Assembly: GCF_011752565.1 (NCBI RefSeq)
Contig: NZ_VWXK01000017.1
Location: 1 to 64,000, forward strand
DNA: 64,000 nucleotides
Reading direction: 5' to 3'
DNA from: Pantoea sp. Ap-967
GTDB lineage: Bacteria; Pseudomonadota; Gammaproteobacteria; Pseudomonadales; Pseudomonadaceae
Shown here one piece after another: positions 7,819 through 15,853 of the stretch (positions are counted from its first letter, which is position 1; each line of letters starts with the position of its first letter). The notes below the pieces were generated by a model, which made no database searches, had not been told where the DNA came from, and worked only from the letters and a program-made list of their open reading frames with translations. The position numbers and the translations under genes were made by a program.

Positions 7819-8007
7819 CAGCTGTCTCTCATCTCTTCCATGTGTTTTATGGATGAGACGCCCTCACTGGCCATCGGCCCCGAGGCTGCCCAAGACGCTC
7901 CTTCGTTCATGGACAGCCCCGCAGAGCGTCCTCAGGGGGGGTTAACGGCCGCTGCGTCTAAAACCTTAACTTTCGTAAGGTCTTGGTGTGTTTCCGGATG
8001 TGTGGAG
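7748..8007 (-). repeat. Duplicated leader/signal-sequence block, copy B
   Basis: The upstream partner of 6001-6257. It contains the signal-peptide codons of the 146-aa protein and about 190 bp of leader. Past 8007 the similarity stops and unique DNA begins, so this is the probable outer edge of the duplicated unit. The operon's main promoter must lie in or just beyond this block on the minus strand. No confident -35/-10 pair was identified. Confidence 0.85.
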
Positions 8008-8107
8008 GCCAACGCCCCGTTTCAGGGCAAGGGTTCAAATTGCCATCAAGCCATATTTACGACGCCAAAAAAACGACATGCACAGGGTTATCGCCAAACG
8101 CCATAAG

Positions 8108-8117
8108 ACCGTTCGTA
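8108..8117 (+). promoter_or_regulatory. AlgR-like binding site
   Basis: ACCGTTCGTA matches nine of ten positions of the AlgR core described for algD (ACCGTTCGTC). It lies about 200 bp upstream of the predicted AlgU start point, compatible with the far-upstream activation known for this promoter. It is a single site recognised by eye; no second copy was found. Confidence 0.5.
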
Positions 8118-8285
8118 CCTTTTTTGACGGATTTTGAAAAATATTTTCACGTGATGGCATAACAACACCGCCTCTCAGTTTCGTCCTTTATAACCGGGGG
8201 TAAAACTCCGACGTGCTATCAAATTGAAAGTATTTGCCACTGAAAAATTATTTAGAAATCTTTCATCGAAGCGGAACCCACCCAG

Positions 8286-8313
8286 GAACTTCTCCCGCTT
8301 GCCATCGCTCATA
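8286..8313 (+). promoter_or_regulatory. AlgU (sigma-22) promoter of algD
   Basis: A perfect -35 GAACTT (8286-8291), a 17-nt spacer and a TCATA -10 (8309-8313) fit the AlgU/RpoE consensus GAACTT-N16/17-TCTGA. Transcription would start near 8320. This places the whole alg operon under envelope-stress control, as is known for P. aeruginosa algD. Confidence 0.75.
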
Positions 8314-8752
8314 GTGCCGTAACGAATTTCACGCTGTTACTGTGTGAGAGATGACTTACAGATGACAAAGCGGCAGGTATCGATACCCGCCTTCAGCATT
8401 CAACAGTCGCAACGGAACTGCCCGAGGCCCTGTATATCAAGGAGTAACGCGCCCTTCAAAAATCGTCCTAGTGGTTGATTTCAAAGGATTTTTCCACTTG
8501 AAAGAACAAGCACAGCATTGCGCCATGTAGCGCAGTGCAATAAAGACGGCTGCAATACGGGGCACGCCTTTTAATTATTGGCCGATGGCTGCCATTTATT
8601 AGTGCACAACTTTGTGCGCGACGGTTTCATTCATGCCTGCGCTCGGCGAAGTGTGCATTCGCCATGGACCCGTGCGCCCAAAAACTGTTGTTAATCAACC
8701 CAGCTCGGCACTTCCCGGAGGTGCCGGCGTGATAACACACGAGGTGATAGCG

Positions 8753-10069
8753 ATGCGTATCAGCATCTTTGGTTTGGGTTATGTGGGTGCGGTCTGTGCA
8801 GGCTGCCTGACGGCACGTGGCCATGACGTGATTGGTGTGGACGTGTCCAAGACCAAGATCGACCTGATCAACCAGGGCAAGTCGCCCATCGTCGAACCTG
8901 GCCTGGAAGCACTGCTGCAGCAAGGCATCGCCAATGGCCGCCTGCGCGGCACCACCGACTTCGCCGAAGCCATCCGCGCAAGCGAAGTGTCGATGATCTG
9001 CGTCGGCACCCCGAGCAAGAAGAACGGCGACCTGGGCCTTGAGTACATCGAGTCGGTGTGCCGCGAAATCGGCTATGTACTGCGCGATACCAACCGCCGC
9101 CACACCATCGTGGTGCGCAGCACCGTGCTGCCTGGCACCGTCAAGAACGTGGTGATCCCGATCATCGAAGACTGCTCGGGCAAAAAAGCCGGTGTCGACT
9201 TCGGTGTCGCGGTGAACCCTGAGTTCCTGCGTGAAAGCACTGCGATCAAGGACTACGACCACCCGCCCATGACCGTCATCGGCGAACTGGACCAGGCCAG
9301 CGGCGATGTGCTGCAGGCGCTGTACGAAGAACTCGACGCGCCGATCATCCGCAAGCCGATCGAAGTGGCCGAGATGATCAAGTACACCTGCAACGTCTGG
9401 CACGCCACCAAGGTCACCTTCGCCAACGAGATCGGCAACATCGCCAAGGCCGTGGGTGTCGATGGCCGCGACGTGATGGACGTGGTGTGCCAGGACAAGG
9501 CCCTGAACCTGTCGCAGTACTACATGCGCCCAGGCTTTGCCTTCGGCGGTTCGTGCCTGCCCAAGGACGTGCGCGCCCTCACCTACCGCGCCGCCAGCCT
9601 CGACGTGCGTGCCCCGCTGCTCGATTCGCTGATGCGCAGCAATGAATCCCAGGTGCAGAACGCCTTCGACCTGATCGAAAGCCACGACAAGCGCAAGGTC
9701 GCCCTGCTTGGCCTGAGCTTCAAGGCCGGCACCGACGACCTGCGCGAAAGCCCACTGGTGGAACTGGCCGAACGCCTGATCGGCAAGGGCTACCAACTGG
9801 ACATCTACGACGAGAACGTCGAGTACGCCCGCGTACACGGGGCGAACAAGGAATACATCGAGTCGAAGATCCCCCACGTCTCGTCGCTGCTCAACGGCGA
9901 CTTCCAGAAAGTCATCGACAACGCCGACATCATCGTCCTGGGCAACCGTGACGAGCAGTTCCGCGCCCTTGCCCAGCAAGCGCCGGTCGGCAAGCAAGTG
10001 ATCGACCTGGTCGGCTTCATGAGCAAGTCGACCTGCGCCACCAGCCGTACCGAAGGCATCTGCTGGTAA
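8753..10069 (+). CDS. algD: GDP-mannose 6-dehydrogenase
   Basis: AlgD oxidises GDP-mannose with two NAD+ to GDP-mannuronic acid, the committed cytoplasmic precursor of alginate. The 438-aa product starts MRISIFGLGYVGAV, the Rossmann NAD-binding motif of the UDP-glucose/GDP-mannose dehydrogenase family. The catalytic cysteine region is GFAFGGSCLPKDVRAL, and the C-terminal domain carries KAGTDDLRESPLVEL. A frame open 47 codons further upstream was rejected, because ATG 8753 has a GAGGTG ribosome site and gives the family length (436 aa in P. aeruginosa, from memory). It is the first gene of the alg operon, behind the AlgU-type promoter at 8286. Confidence 0.98.
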   Translation: MRISIFGLGYVGAVCAGCLTARGHDVIGVDVSKTKIDLINQGKSPIVEPGLEALLQQGIANGRLRGTTDFAEAIRASEVSMICVGTPSKKNGDLGLEYIESVCREIGYVLRDTNRRHTIVVRSTVLPGTVKNVVIPIIEDCSGKKAGVDFGVAVNPEFLRESTAIKDYDHPPMTVIGELDQASGDVLQALYEELDAPIIRKPIEVAEMIKYTCNVWHATKVTFANEIGNIAKAVGVDGRDVMDVVCQDKALNLSQYYMRPGFAFGGSCLPKDVRALTYRAASLDVRAPLLDSLMRSNESQVQNAFDLIESHDKRKVALLGLSFKAGTDDLRESPLVELAERLIGKGYQLDIYDENVEYARVHGANKEYIESKIPHVSSLLNGDFQKVIDNADIIVLGNRDEQFRALAQQAPVGKQVIDLVGFMSKSTCATSRTEGICW

Positions 10070-10143
10070 GCCCTCGGCCGGGCGACGCAGGCCTCCCCAC
10101 CTGCGTCGCCCAACCTTTCCCGAATTCTCGACGGATGCTGAAC

Positions 10144-11625
10144 ATGCAAAGGCTCCAGACCGTGCTGTTGCAGTGCGCCGGGTGGCTGCTCTACATGAGC
10201 CTGCTCATGCTGATCGCCCTGGCCCTGCCAGCCGATATCTTCGATTCGCAGTCGAAGCACTTCATCTTCCTGGTCGGCGCAGTCGGCATCTGGCGCTACT
10301 CCATGGGCGCCACCCATTTCATCCGCGGCATGATCTTCCTCTACGGCGTGTACCCCTACCTGCGGCGCAAGGTGCAGAAGATGGGCAAGGCCGCCGCCCC
10401 GTCGCACGTGTACCTGATGGTCACCAGCTTTCGCATCGAGGCGCTGACCACCGCCCAGGTGTACAGCTCGGTGATCCGCGAAGCGATCGACTGCGGCTAC
10501 CCCACCACCGTGGTCTGCTCGTTGGTGGAGATGTCCGATGAGCTGCTGGTCAAGAGCCTGTGGGCCAAGTACAACCCGCCCGAGCGCGTCACCCTGGACA
10601 TCGTGCGCATCGCCGGCACCGGCAAGCGCGATGGCCTGGCCTACGGCTTTCGCGCCATCTCGCGGATGTTGCCGGACGAGAATGCCGTGGTGGCAGTGAT
10701 CGACGGCGACACCGTGCTCGCCGAAGGCGTGGTGAACAAGACCGTGCCCTGGTTCAAGCTCTACCCCAACGTCGGTGGCCTGACCACCAACGAATTCTGC
10801 GAAGTGCGCGGCGGCTACATCATGAGCGAATGGCACAAGCTGCGCTTCGCCCAGCGCCACATCAACATGTGCTCGATGGCCCTTTCCAAGCGCGTGCTGA
10901 CCATGACCGGGCGCATGTCGATGTTCCGCGCAAGCGTGGTCACCAACCCCGAGTTCATTGCCGACGTCGAAAGCGACTCGCTGATGCACTGGCGCCTGGG
11001 CCGCTTCAAGTTCCTCACCGGTGACGACAAGTCGAGCTGGTTCAGCCTGATGCGCCTGGGCTACGACACCTTCTACGTGCCGGACGCCGCCATCAACACG
11101 GTCGAGCACCCGCCGGAGAAGAGCTTCCTCAAGGCCAGCCGCAAGCTGATGTACCGCTGGTACGGCAACAACCTGCGGCAGAACTCCCGCGCCCTGGGCC
11201 TTGGCCTGCGCCGCCTGGGCCTGTTCACCAGCATCGTGTTGTTCGACCAGCGCGTGTCGATGTGGACCAGCCTGTTGGGCCTGACCATGGCGGTGATCGC
11301 CAGCCTCAAGTTCGGCATGGCGTTCCTGCTGGTGTACCTGCTGTGGATCGGCATTACCCGGTTGATCCTCACCATCATGCTGCTGTGCTCCGGCCACAAC
11401 GTAGGCCCGGCCTACCCGCTGATTCTCTATTACAACCAGATCGTCGGCGCGCTGATGAAGATCTACGTGTTCTTCCGCCTCGACAAGCAGTCCTGGACCC
11501 GCCAGCCCACTGCCCTCAAGCGTGACCTCGCCAGTTTTCAACAATGGTTCAACACCTGGTCCTCGCGGACCATGACCTTCTCGGCTGCCAGCATCTTCGT
11601 CGCTGTGCTGTTCATGGTCGTGTGA
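10144..11625 (+). CDS. alg8: Mannuronan synthase, catalytic glycosyltransferase
   Basis: Alg8 is the inner-membrane GT2 polymerase that joins mannuronate residues from GDP-mannuronate and works with Alg44. The 493-aa protein has N-terminal membrane segments (residues about 7-27 and 40-80), a cytoplasmic GT2 domain and C-terminal membrane segments (from about 370). The GT2 domain shows acidic motifs VIDGDTVL and ADVESDSL and a downstream RWYGNNLRQNSRAL in the place of the QxxRW element. An ATG three codons upstream (10135) is possible. ATG 10144 was preferred because it gives the family N-terminus MQRL and sits a normal distance from GGA. The 74-bp gap after algD shows no terminator. Confidence 0.96.
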   Translation: MQRLQTVLLQCAGWLLYMSLLMLIALALPADIFDSQSKHFIFLVGAVGIWRYSMGATHFIRGMIFLYGVYPYLRRKVQKMGKAAAPSHVYLMVTSFRIEALTTAQVYSSVIREAIDCGYPTTVVCSLVEMSDELLVKSLWAKYNPPERVTLDIVRIAGTGKRDGLAYGFRAISRMLPDENAVVAVIDGDTVLAEGVVNKTVPWFKLYPNVGGLTTNEFCEVRGGYIMSEWHKLRFAQRHINMCSMALSKRVLTMTGRMSMFRASVVTNPEFIADVESDSLMHWRLGRFKFLTGDDKSSWFSLMRLGYDTFYVPDAAINTVEHPPEKSFLKASRKLMYRWYGNNLRQNSRALGLGLRRLGLFTSIVLFDQRVSMWTSLLGLTMAVIASLKFGMAFLLVYLLWIGITRLILTIMLLCSGHNVGPAYPLILYYNQIVGALMKIYVFFRLDKQSWTRQPTALKRDLASFQQWFNTWSSRTMTFSAASIFVAVLFMVV

Positions 11626-11662
11626 GCCCAACCCGGATCGGAACTAACAGGAACAACACCAG

Positions 11663-12829
11663 ATGAATACCGCCGTGAACGTCAACGTCGTGCATGAGTC
11701 CGAAGCCCAGCGCCAACACGCCCGGGTACGCATCCCGGCCAAGCTGCGTTTTCTCGACAGCGAGCGCCAGGCCCACGATGTGAAGGTCGACGACCTCTCC
11801 GCCGGTGGCCTGAGCTTCCACACCAAACAGCCCCTGAACGTCGGTGACGTGCTGCGCGGTCGCCTGCAGTTCACGGTCGACAACCTCGGCCTGTCGATGG
11901 ACATCGAGTTCCAGGTGCGCGCCTACCAGAGCGGCAGCGGCCGCACCGGCGCGCAGTTCCAGAACCTGGAGCCGCGTGACATCGCCACCCTGCGCCACAT
12001 CATCACCACCCACCTGTCCGGTGAGCTGATCAGCGTGGGCGATGTGCTCAGCACCCTGCAGCGCGACAACTTCACCAAGGCGCGCAAGCAGAAGGACGGT
12101 GGCAGCGGCCTGTCGGCGTTTGGCCGGCTCAAGGCCGTGACCGTGACCCTCGGGGTGTTCGTGGTCGGTGTGGCAGCCTTCGGCTTCGTCGCCAAGTCGT
12201 TGTACGGCATGTACTTCGTCAGCCATGCCGAAGCCGGTGTGGTGGCGGTGCCGACCAGCAACGTCACCATGCCCCGCGACGGCACCGTCAGCAGCCTGGT
12301 GCAAACCGGTGGCCAAGTGGCCAAGGGCGCGCCGCTGGCGACTTTCACCACCAGCATGCTGGACATGCTCAAGGGCAGCCTGGACGACTCGCAGCTGGAG
12401 CCGGCGAAAATCGAGGAGCTGTTCGGCAAGCAGCTGTCCGGCACCCTCACCAGCCCCTGCGATTGCGTGGTCGCCCGCCAGCTGGTGGACGACGGCCAGT
12501 ACGCTGCCAAGGGCCAACCGATCTTCCAGCTGGTGCCGCGCACCACCAACCCAACGGTCGAGGCGCGCTTCAGCTACCGCCAGTTCGACGAGGTCAAGCC
12601 AGGCACCCGGGTCAACTTCCAGGTCGCCGGCGAAGACGACGTACGCACCGGCAAGATCGTCAGCAGCGCCAGCCTCAACAGCGAAGACCTGGCCTCCGAC
12701 ATCCGCGTGCAGATCAAGCCTGACGATGGCCTGCCGGCAGAACTGGCCGGGCGCCCGGCGGCGGTCAACAGCGACCGTGGCCCGTCGCTGAACTGGCTGA
12801 TCGACAAAGCCGTGGCCCGTGGCCTGTAA
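11663..12829 (+). CDS. alg44: Alginate polymerase co-factor, c-di-GMP receptor
   Basis: Alg44 activates alginate polymerisation when c-di-GMP binds its cytoplasmic PilZ domain. The 388-aa protein has the PilZ arginine cluster QRQHARVRIPAK (residues about 13-24) and the D-SAGGLSF motif (near 42-52). A single membrane helix (about 152-178) is followed by a periplasmic HlyD-like domain with VARQLVDDGQYAAKGQPIF. That domain is thought to bridge towards AlgK and the outer membrane. All key PilZ residues are visible, so c-di-GMP control is expected to be intact. It sits between alg8 and algK as in other pseudomonads. Confidence 0.96.
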   Translation: MNTAVNVNVVHESEAQRQHARVRIPAKLRFLDSERQAHDVKVDDLSAGGLSFHTKQPLNVGDVLRGRLQFTVDNLGLSMDIEFQVRAYQSGSGRTGAQFQNLEPRDIATLRHIITTHLSGELISVGDVLSTLQRDNFTKARKQKDGGSGLSAFGRLKAVTVTLGVFVVGVAAFGFVAKSLYGMYFVSHAEAGVVAVPTSNVTMPRDGTVSSLVQTGGQVAKGAPLATFTTSMLDMLKGSLDDSQLEPAKIEELFGKQLSGTLTSPCDCVVARQLVDDGQYAAKGQPIFQLVPRTTNPTVEARFSYRQFDEVKPGTRVNFQVAGEDDVRTGKIVSSASLNSEDLASDIRVQIKPDDGLPAELAGRPAAVNSDRGPSLNWLIDKAVARGL

Positions 12830-12841
12830 GAGGATCGGACA

Positions 12842-14362
12842 ATGATCTCTGACATCAACGCGACCCCTGTGGGAGCGGGCTTGCCCGCGAAGAGGCCAGC
12901 AGGATCAACGTCGTCGGCAGTGCCCATTCGCGGGCAAGCCCGCTCCCACAGGTGCCGATCGAACCTTGGAATCTGTGCCCTGGCTGCCGCCATCACCCTG
13001 GCCGGCTGCTCAGGCCTGCCCGACCAGCGCCTGGCCAACGAAGCGCTCAAGCGCGGCGACACCGCCCAGGCCGAACGCAACTACCAGGCGCTGGCCGACC
13101 TGGGCTACAGCGACGCGCAAGTGGGCCTGGCCGATATCAAGGTATCGACCGGCGACCCTAGCCAGTTCAAGCAGGCCGAAGCCACCTACCGCGCCGCCGC
13201 CGCCACCTCGCCTCGGGCCCAGGTACGCCTTGGCCGCCTGCTGGTGGCCAAGCCCGACAGCACCCAGGCCGAACGCGAAGAAGCCGAAACCCTGCTCAAG
13301 CTGGCCGCCCAACAAGGCGAACAGAAAACCCTGATTCCCCTGGCGATGCTGTACCTGCTGTATCCGCAAAGTTTCCCCAAGGTCAACGCCCAGCAACAGA
13401 TCGAGCAGTGGCAAGCCGCCGGCTACCCGGAAGCCGGCCTGGCGCAGATCCTGCTCTATCGCACCCAGGGCACCTACGACCAGCACCTGGACGACGTGGA
13501 AAAGCTGTGCAAGCAAGCCCTGAACAGCATGGACGTGTGCTACGCCGAGCTTGCCACCGTGTACCAGAAACGCGGCCAGGCCGACCAGCAGGCAGCGCTG
13601 CTGCAGCAGCTGCAGTCAGCCTATGCCCGCGGCGCGGTGCCCGCCACCCGAGTGGACAACGTGGCGCGGGTGCTGGCCGACCGCAGCCTCGGCCAAACCG
13701 ACGAGAAAACCGCCAAGGCCCTGCTCGAACAGGTTGCCCCGGCCAACCCGGCATCCTGGGTCAGCCTGGCGCAGGTGCTGTACGACTTCCCCGAGCTTGG
13801 CGATACCGACCAGCTGATGGCCTACATCGACAAGGGCCGCGAAGCCGAACAACCGCGCGCCGAGTTGCTGCTGGGCCGCCTGTACTACGAAGGCAAGACC
13901 GTGCCGGCCGATGCCGTGAAGGCCGAGCAGCACCTGCAGGCCGCCGCCGACGCCGGTGAAATCAGCGCCCACTACTACCTCGGCCAGCTGTACCGCCGCG
14001 GATACCTGGGCGAGGTGCAGCCGCAAAAAGCCGTCGACCACCTGCTCAGCGCCGCCCGAGGCGGCCAGAACAGCGCCGACTACGCCCTCGCCCAGCTGTT
14101 CAGCGAAGGCCACGGCATCCGCCCGCAACCCAGCAACGCCTGGGTATTCGCCCAGCTGTCGCAGGCCAGCCCGACAGCGCAATCGGCCGAGCTGCTGCAG
14201 CAACTCGATCAACAACTCACACCCGAGCAGCGTACCCAGGCCCAAGGCCTGCTCGCGCAGGAACAGCAGGCCCGCGGCAGCATGGCCCAAGGGCGTCGCA
14301 CCCTAGCACTCGATGCCCTGCAAGACGAAGACCCCGAAGTAGAAGCCGAGGACTCGCTATGA
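12842..14362 (+). CDS. algK: Alginate export scaffold lipoprotein, REP-extended N-terminus
   Basis: AlgK is an outer-membrane lipoprotein of TPR/Sel1-like repeats that positions AlgE and protects the nascent polymer. The 506-aa frame contains the lipobox LAGC (Cys56) and helical repeats such as AELLLGRLYYEGK and AHYYLGQLYRRGYLG. The start ATG 12842 has a good AGAGGA site, but codons 9-37 are a perfect REP inverted repeat read in frame. The leader before Cys56 is therefore 55 residues instead of about 20-28. The REP-coded arginine-rich stretch (RSHRCR) now supplies the positive n-region ahead of the hydrophobic core. Later in-frame GTG or TTG starts after the first REP arm are possible but lack clear ribosome sites. 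Confidence 0.93.
   Translation: MISDINATPVGAGLPAKRPAGSTSSAVPIRGQARSHRCRSNLGICALAAAITLAGCSGLPDQRLANEALKRGDTAQAERNYQALADLGYSDAQVGLADIKVSTGDPSQFKQAEATYRAAAATSPRAQVRLGRLLVAKPDSTQAEREEAETLLKLAAQQGEQKTLIPLAMLYLLYPQSFPKVNAQQQIEQWQAAGYPEAGLAQILLYRTQGTYDQHLDDVEKLCKQALNSMDVCYAELATVYQKRGQADQQAALLQQLQSAYARGAVPATRVDNVARVLADRSLGQTDEKTAKALLEQVAPANPASWVSLAQVLYDFPELGDTDQLMAYIDKGREAEQPRAELLLGRLYYEGKTVPADAVKAEQHLQAAADAGEISAHYYLGQLYRRGYLGEVQPQKAVDHLLSAARGGQNSADYALAQLFSEGHGIRPQPSNAWVFAQLSQASPTAQSAELLQQLDQQLTPEQRTQAQGLLAQEQQARGSMAQGRRTLALDALQDEDPEVEAEDSL
12867..12951. repeat. REP inverted pair inside algK
   Basis: Perfect 25-nt inverted arms (12867-12891 and 12927-12951) flank a 35-nt loop, with the same GAGCGGGCTTGCCCGCGAA core as the other REPs of the window. 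It begins 25 nt after the algK ATG and remains translated. In mRNA it would form a very stable hairpin within the initiation region of algK. Confidence 0.92.
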
Positions 14363-15837
14363 CGCTCAACCCCTTCGTGAAAGCCGGCATCGGCCTGAGC
14401 TTCGCCCTGCTGTGGTCCTGCCCGACCCTGGCCGACATCACCGCCCAGAAGAACTTCGGCCTGGAAGTAAAAATCACCGGCCAGTCCGAGGACGACCGCG
14501 ACCTGGGCACCCGCCCAGGCGGCGACGTCAACGGCCTGGGCCTGGACCTGCGCCCCTGGGTGTACGGCGAACGCGGCAACTGGAGCGCCTACGCCATGGG
14601 CCAGGCGGTGGCGGCCACCGACACCATCGAAACCGACACCCTGCGCCAGAACGACGACGGCACCACCACCGACACCGGCAGCGACAGCCGCCAGCCCGAC
14701 AAAAGCTACCTGGCCATGCGCGAATTCTGGGTTGGCTACAGCGGCCTCACCGCCTACCCCGGCGAACAGCTGCGCCTGGGCCGCCAGCGCCTGCGCAGTG
14801 ACGACGGCATGTGGCGCGACACCAACATCGAAGCGCTGAACTGGACCTTCGACACCACCCTGCTCAAGGCCGACCTGGGCGTGGCCCAGCGCTTCAGCGA
14901 ATACCGCACCGACCTCACCCAGCTGGCCCCGCAAGACAAGGACCGCACGCACCTCTACGGCAACGTTGCCGCGCAATGGACGCCCGGCCACTGGGTCGGC
15001 CTGCGCGCCCACCACACCCATGACAGCGGCAGCCTGAAGAACCCCGGCGAAACCGTCGACGCGCTGGACAAGACCCGCACCGGCGACCTCACCTGGCTGG
15101 GCCTTGAAGCCAACAGCGACGCCTACAACTGGCGCAACGACCACACCGTCAACTACTGGGGCAGTGTCACCTGGCTGACCGGTGACCGCGACAAGCTCAG
15201 CACCGAGCAAGTGGGTGACGACCAGGTTGCCACCGGCAAGCAGAGCGGCAACGTCAACGCCTGGGCCACCGACCTCGGTATTCGCCTGCGCCTGGACCCA
15301 CAGTGGCAGGTGGGCGCGGCCTACGCCCGTGGCAGCGGCGGCGGTGGCGACGATGGCTCGAACAACTTCGAGCAAACCGGCCTTGAGAGCAACCGCTCCA
15401 ACTACACCGGCACCCGCTCGCGCGTGCACCGTTTCGGCGAGGCCTTCCGTGGCGAGCTGGGCAACCTGCAGGCCGCCACCCTGTTCGCCTCCTGGCAGCT
15501 GCGCGAGGACTACGACGCAAGCTTCATCTACCACAAGTTCTGGCGTGTCGACGGCAGCCAGAACATCGGCTCCAGCGGCATCAACGCGGTGGTCGACGAC
15601 AACGGCGTAAACCGCCAGTTGGTCGATGGCGAGAAAGACCTCGGCCAGGAAATGGACGTGGTCGTCACCAAGTACTTCAAGCAAGGCCTGCTGCCGGCCT
15701 CGATGAGCCAGGCGATCGACGAGCCGTCGGCGCTGGTGCGCCTGCGTGCCGGCGTATTCAAGCCTGGCGACGCCTATGGCAAGGAAGCGGATTCGTACAT
15801 GCACCGCGCCTTCGTCGACGTGATCTGGCGCTTCTGA
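14359..15837 (+). CDS. algE: Alginate outer-membrane export porin
   Basis: AlgE is the anion-selective beta-barrel (18 strands in P. aeruginosa) through which alginate leaves the cell. The 492-aa precursor has a signal peptide ending LADI near residue 26. It then shows alternating hydrophobic/polar strands with girdle aromatics and many D/N/G loop stretches, and ends with ...FVDVIWRF, a C-terminal phenylalanine typical of outer-membrane proteins. Its ATG overlaps the algK stop (ATGA), so it is likely coupled to algK. Confidence 0.96.
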   Translation: MTLNPFVKAGIGLSFALLWSCPTLADITAQKNFGLEVKITGQSEDDRDLGTRPGGDVNGLGLDLRPWVYGERGNWSAYAMGQAVAATDTIETDTLRQNDDGTTTDTGSDSRQPDKSYLAMREFWVGYSGLTAYPGEQLRLGRQRLRSDDGMWRDTNIEALNWTFDTTLLKADLGVAQRFSEYRTDLTQLAPQDKDRTHLYGNVAAQWTPGHWVGLRAHHTHDSGSLKNPGETVDALDKTRTGDLTWLGLEANSDAYNWRNDHTVNYWGSVTWLTGDRDKLSTEQVGDDQVATGKQSGNVNAWATDLGIRLRLDPQWQVGAAYARGSGGGGDDGSNNFEQTGLESNRSNYTGTRSRVHRFGEAFRGELGNLQAATLFASWQLREDYDASFIYHKFWRVDGSQNIGSSGINAVVDDNGVNRQLVDGEKDLGQEMDVVVTKYFKQGLLPASMSQAIDEPSALVRLRAGVFKPGDAYGKEADSYMHRAFVDVIWRF

Positions 15838-15853
15838 GGCCGGGAGAAACCTG

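Larger units (their letters stand above)
8008..8752 (+). promoter_or_regulatory. algD control region (long gene-free stretch)
   Basis: These 745 bp contain no credible gene and are visibly more AT-rich than their surroundings. They separate the divergent exporter operon from algD. In P. aeruginosa the algD promoter region is similarly long, with far-upstream AlgR sites and an untranslated leader of several hundred nt. An AlgR-like site and an AlgU-like promoter found here are listed separately. The region from about 8320 to 8752 would be a leader of about 430 nt. Confidence 0.75.

Noticed and set aside
7818..7910. A 30-codon frame in the leader of the copy B secreted-protein gene, its stop overlapping the gene's ATG
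   Set aside because: It looked like a leader peptide, but the copy A leader carries 1-nt deletions that shift the same frame. The peptide is therefore not conserved although the DNA is.
8612..8752. A 47-codon N-terminal extension of AlgD
   Set aside because: AlgD relatives begin at the Rossmann motif MRISIFGLGYVG. The extension has no ribosome site, whereas ATG 8753 has GAGGTG.
9805..11631. A 608-codon open frame opposite algD-alg8
   Set aside because: It spans the boundary of two real genes on the other strand and has His/Gln/Gly-rich shadow composition.
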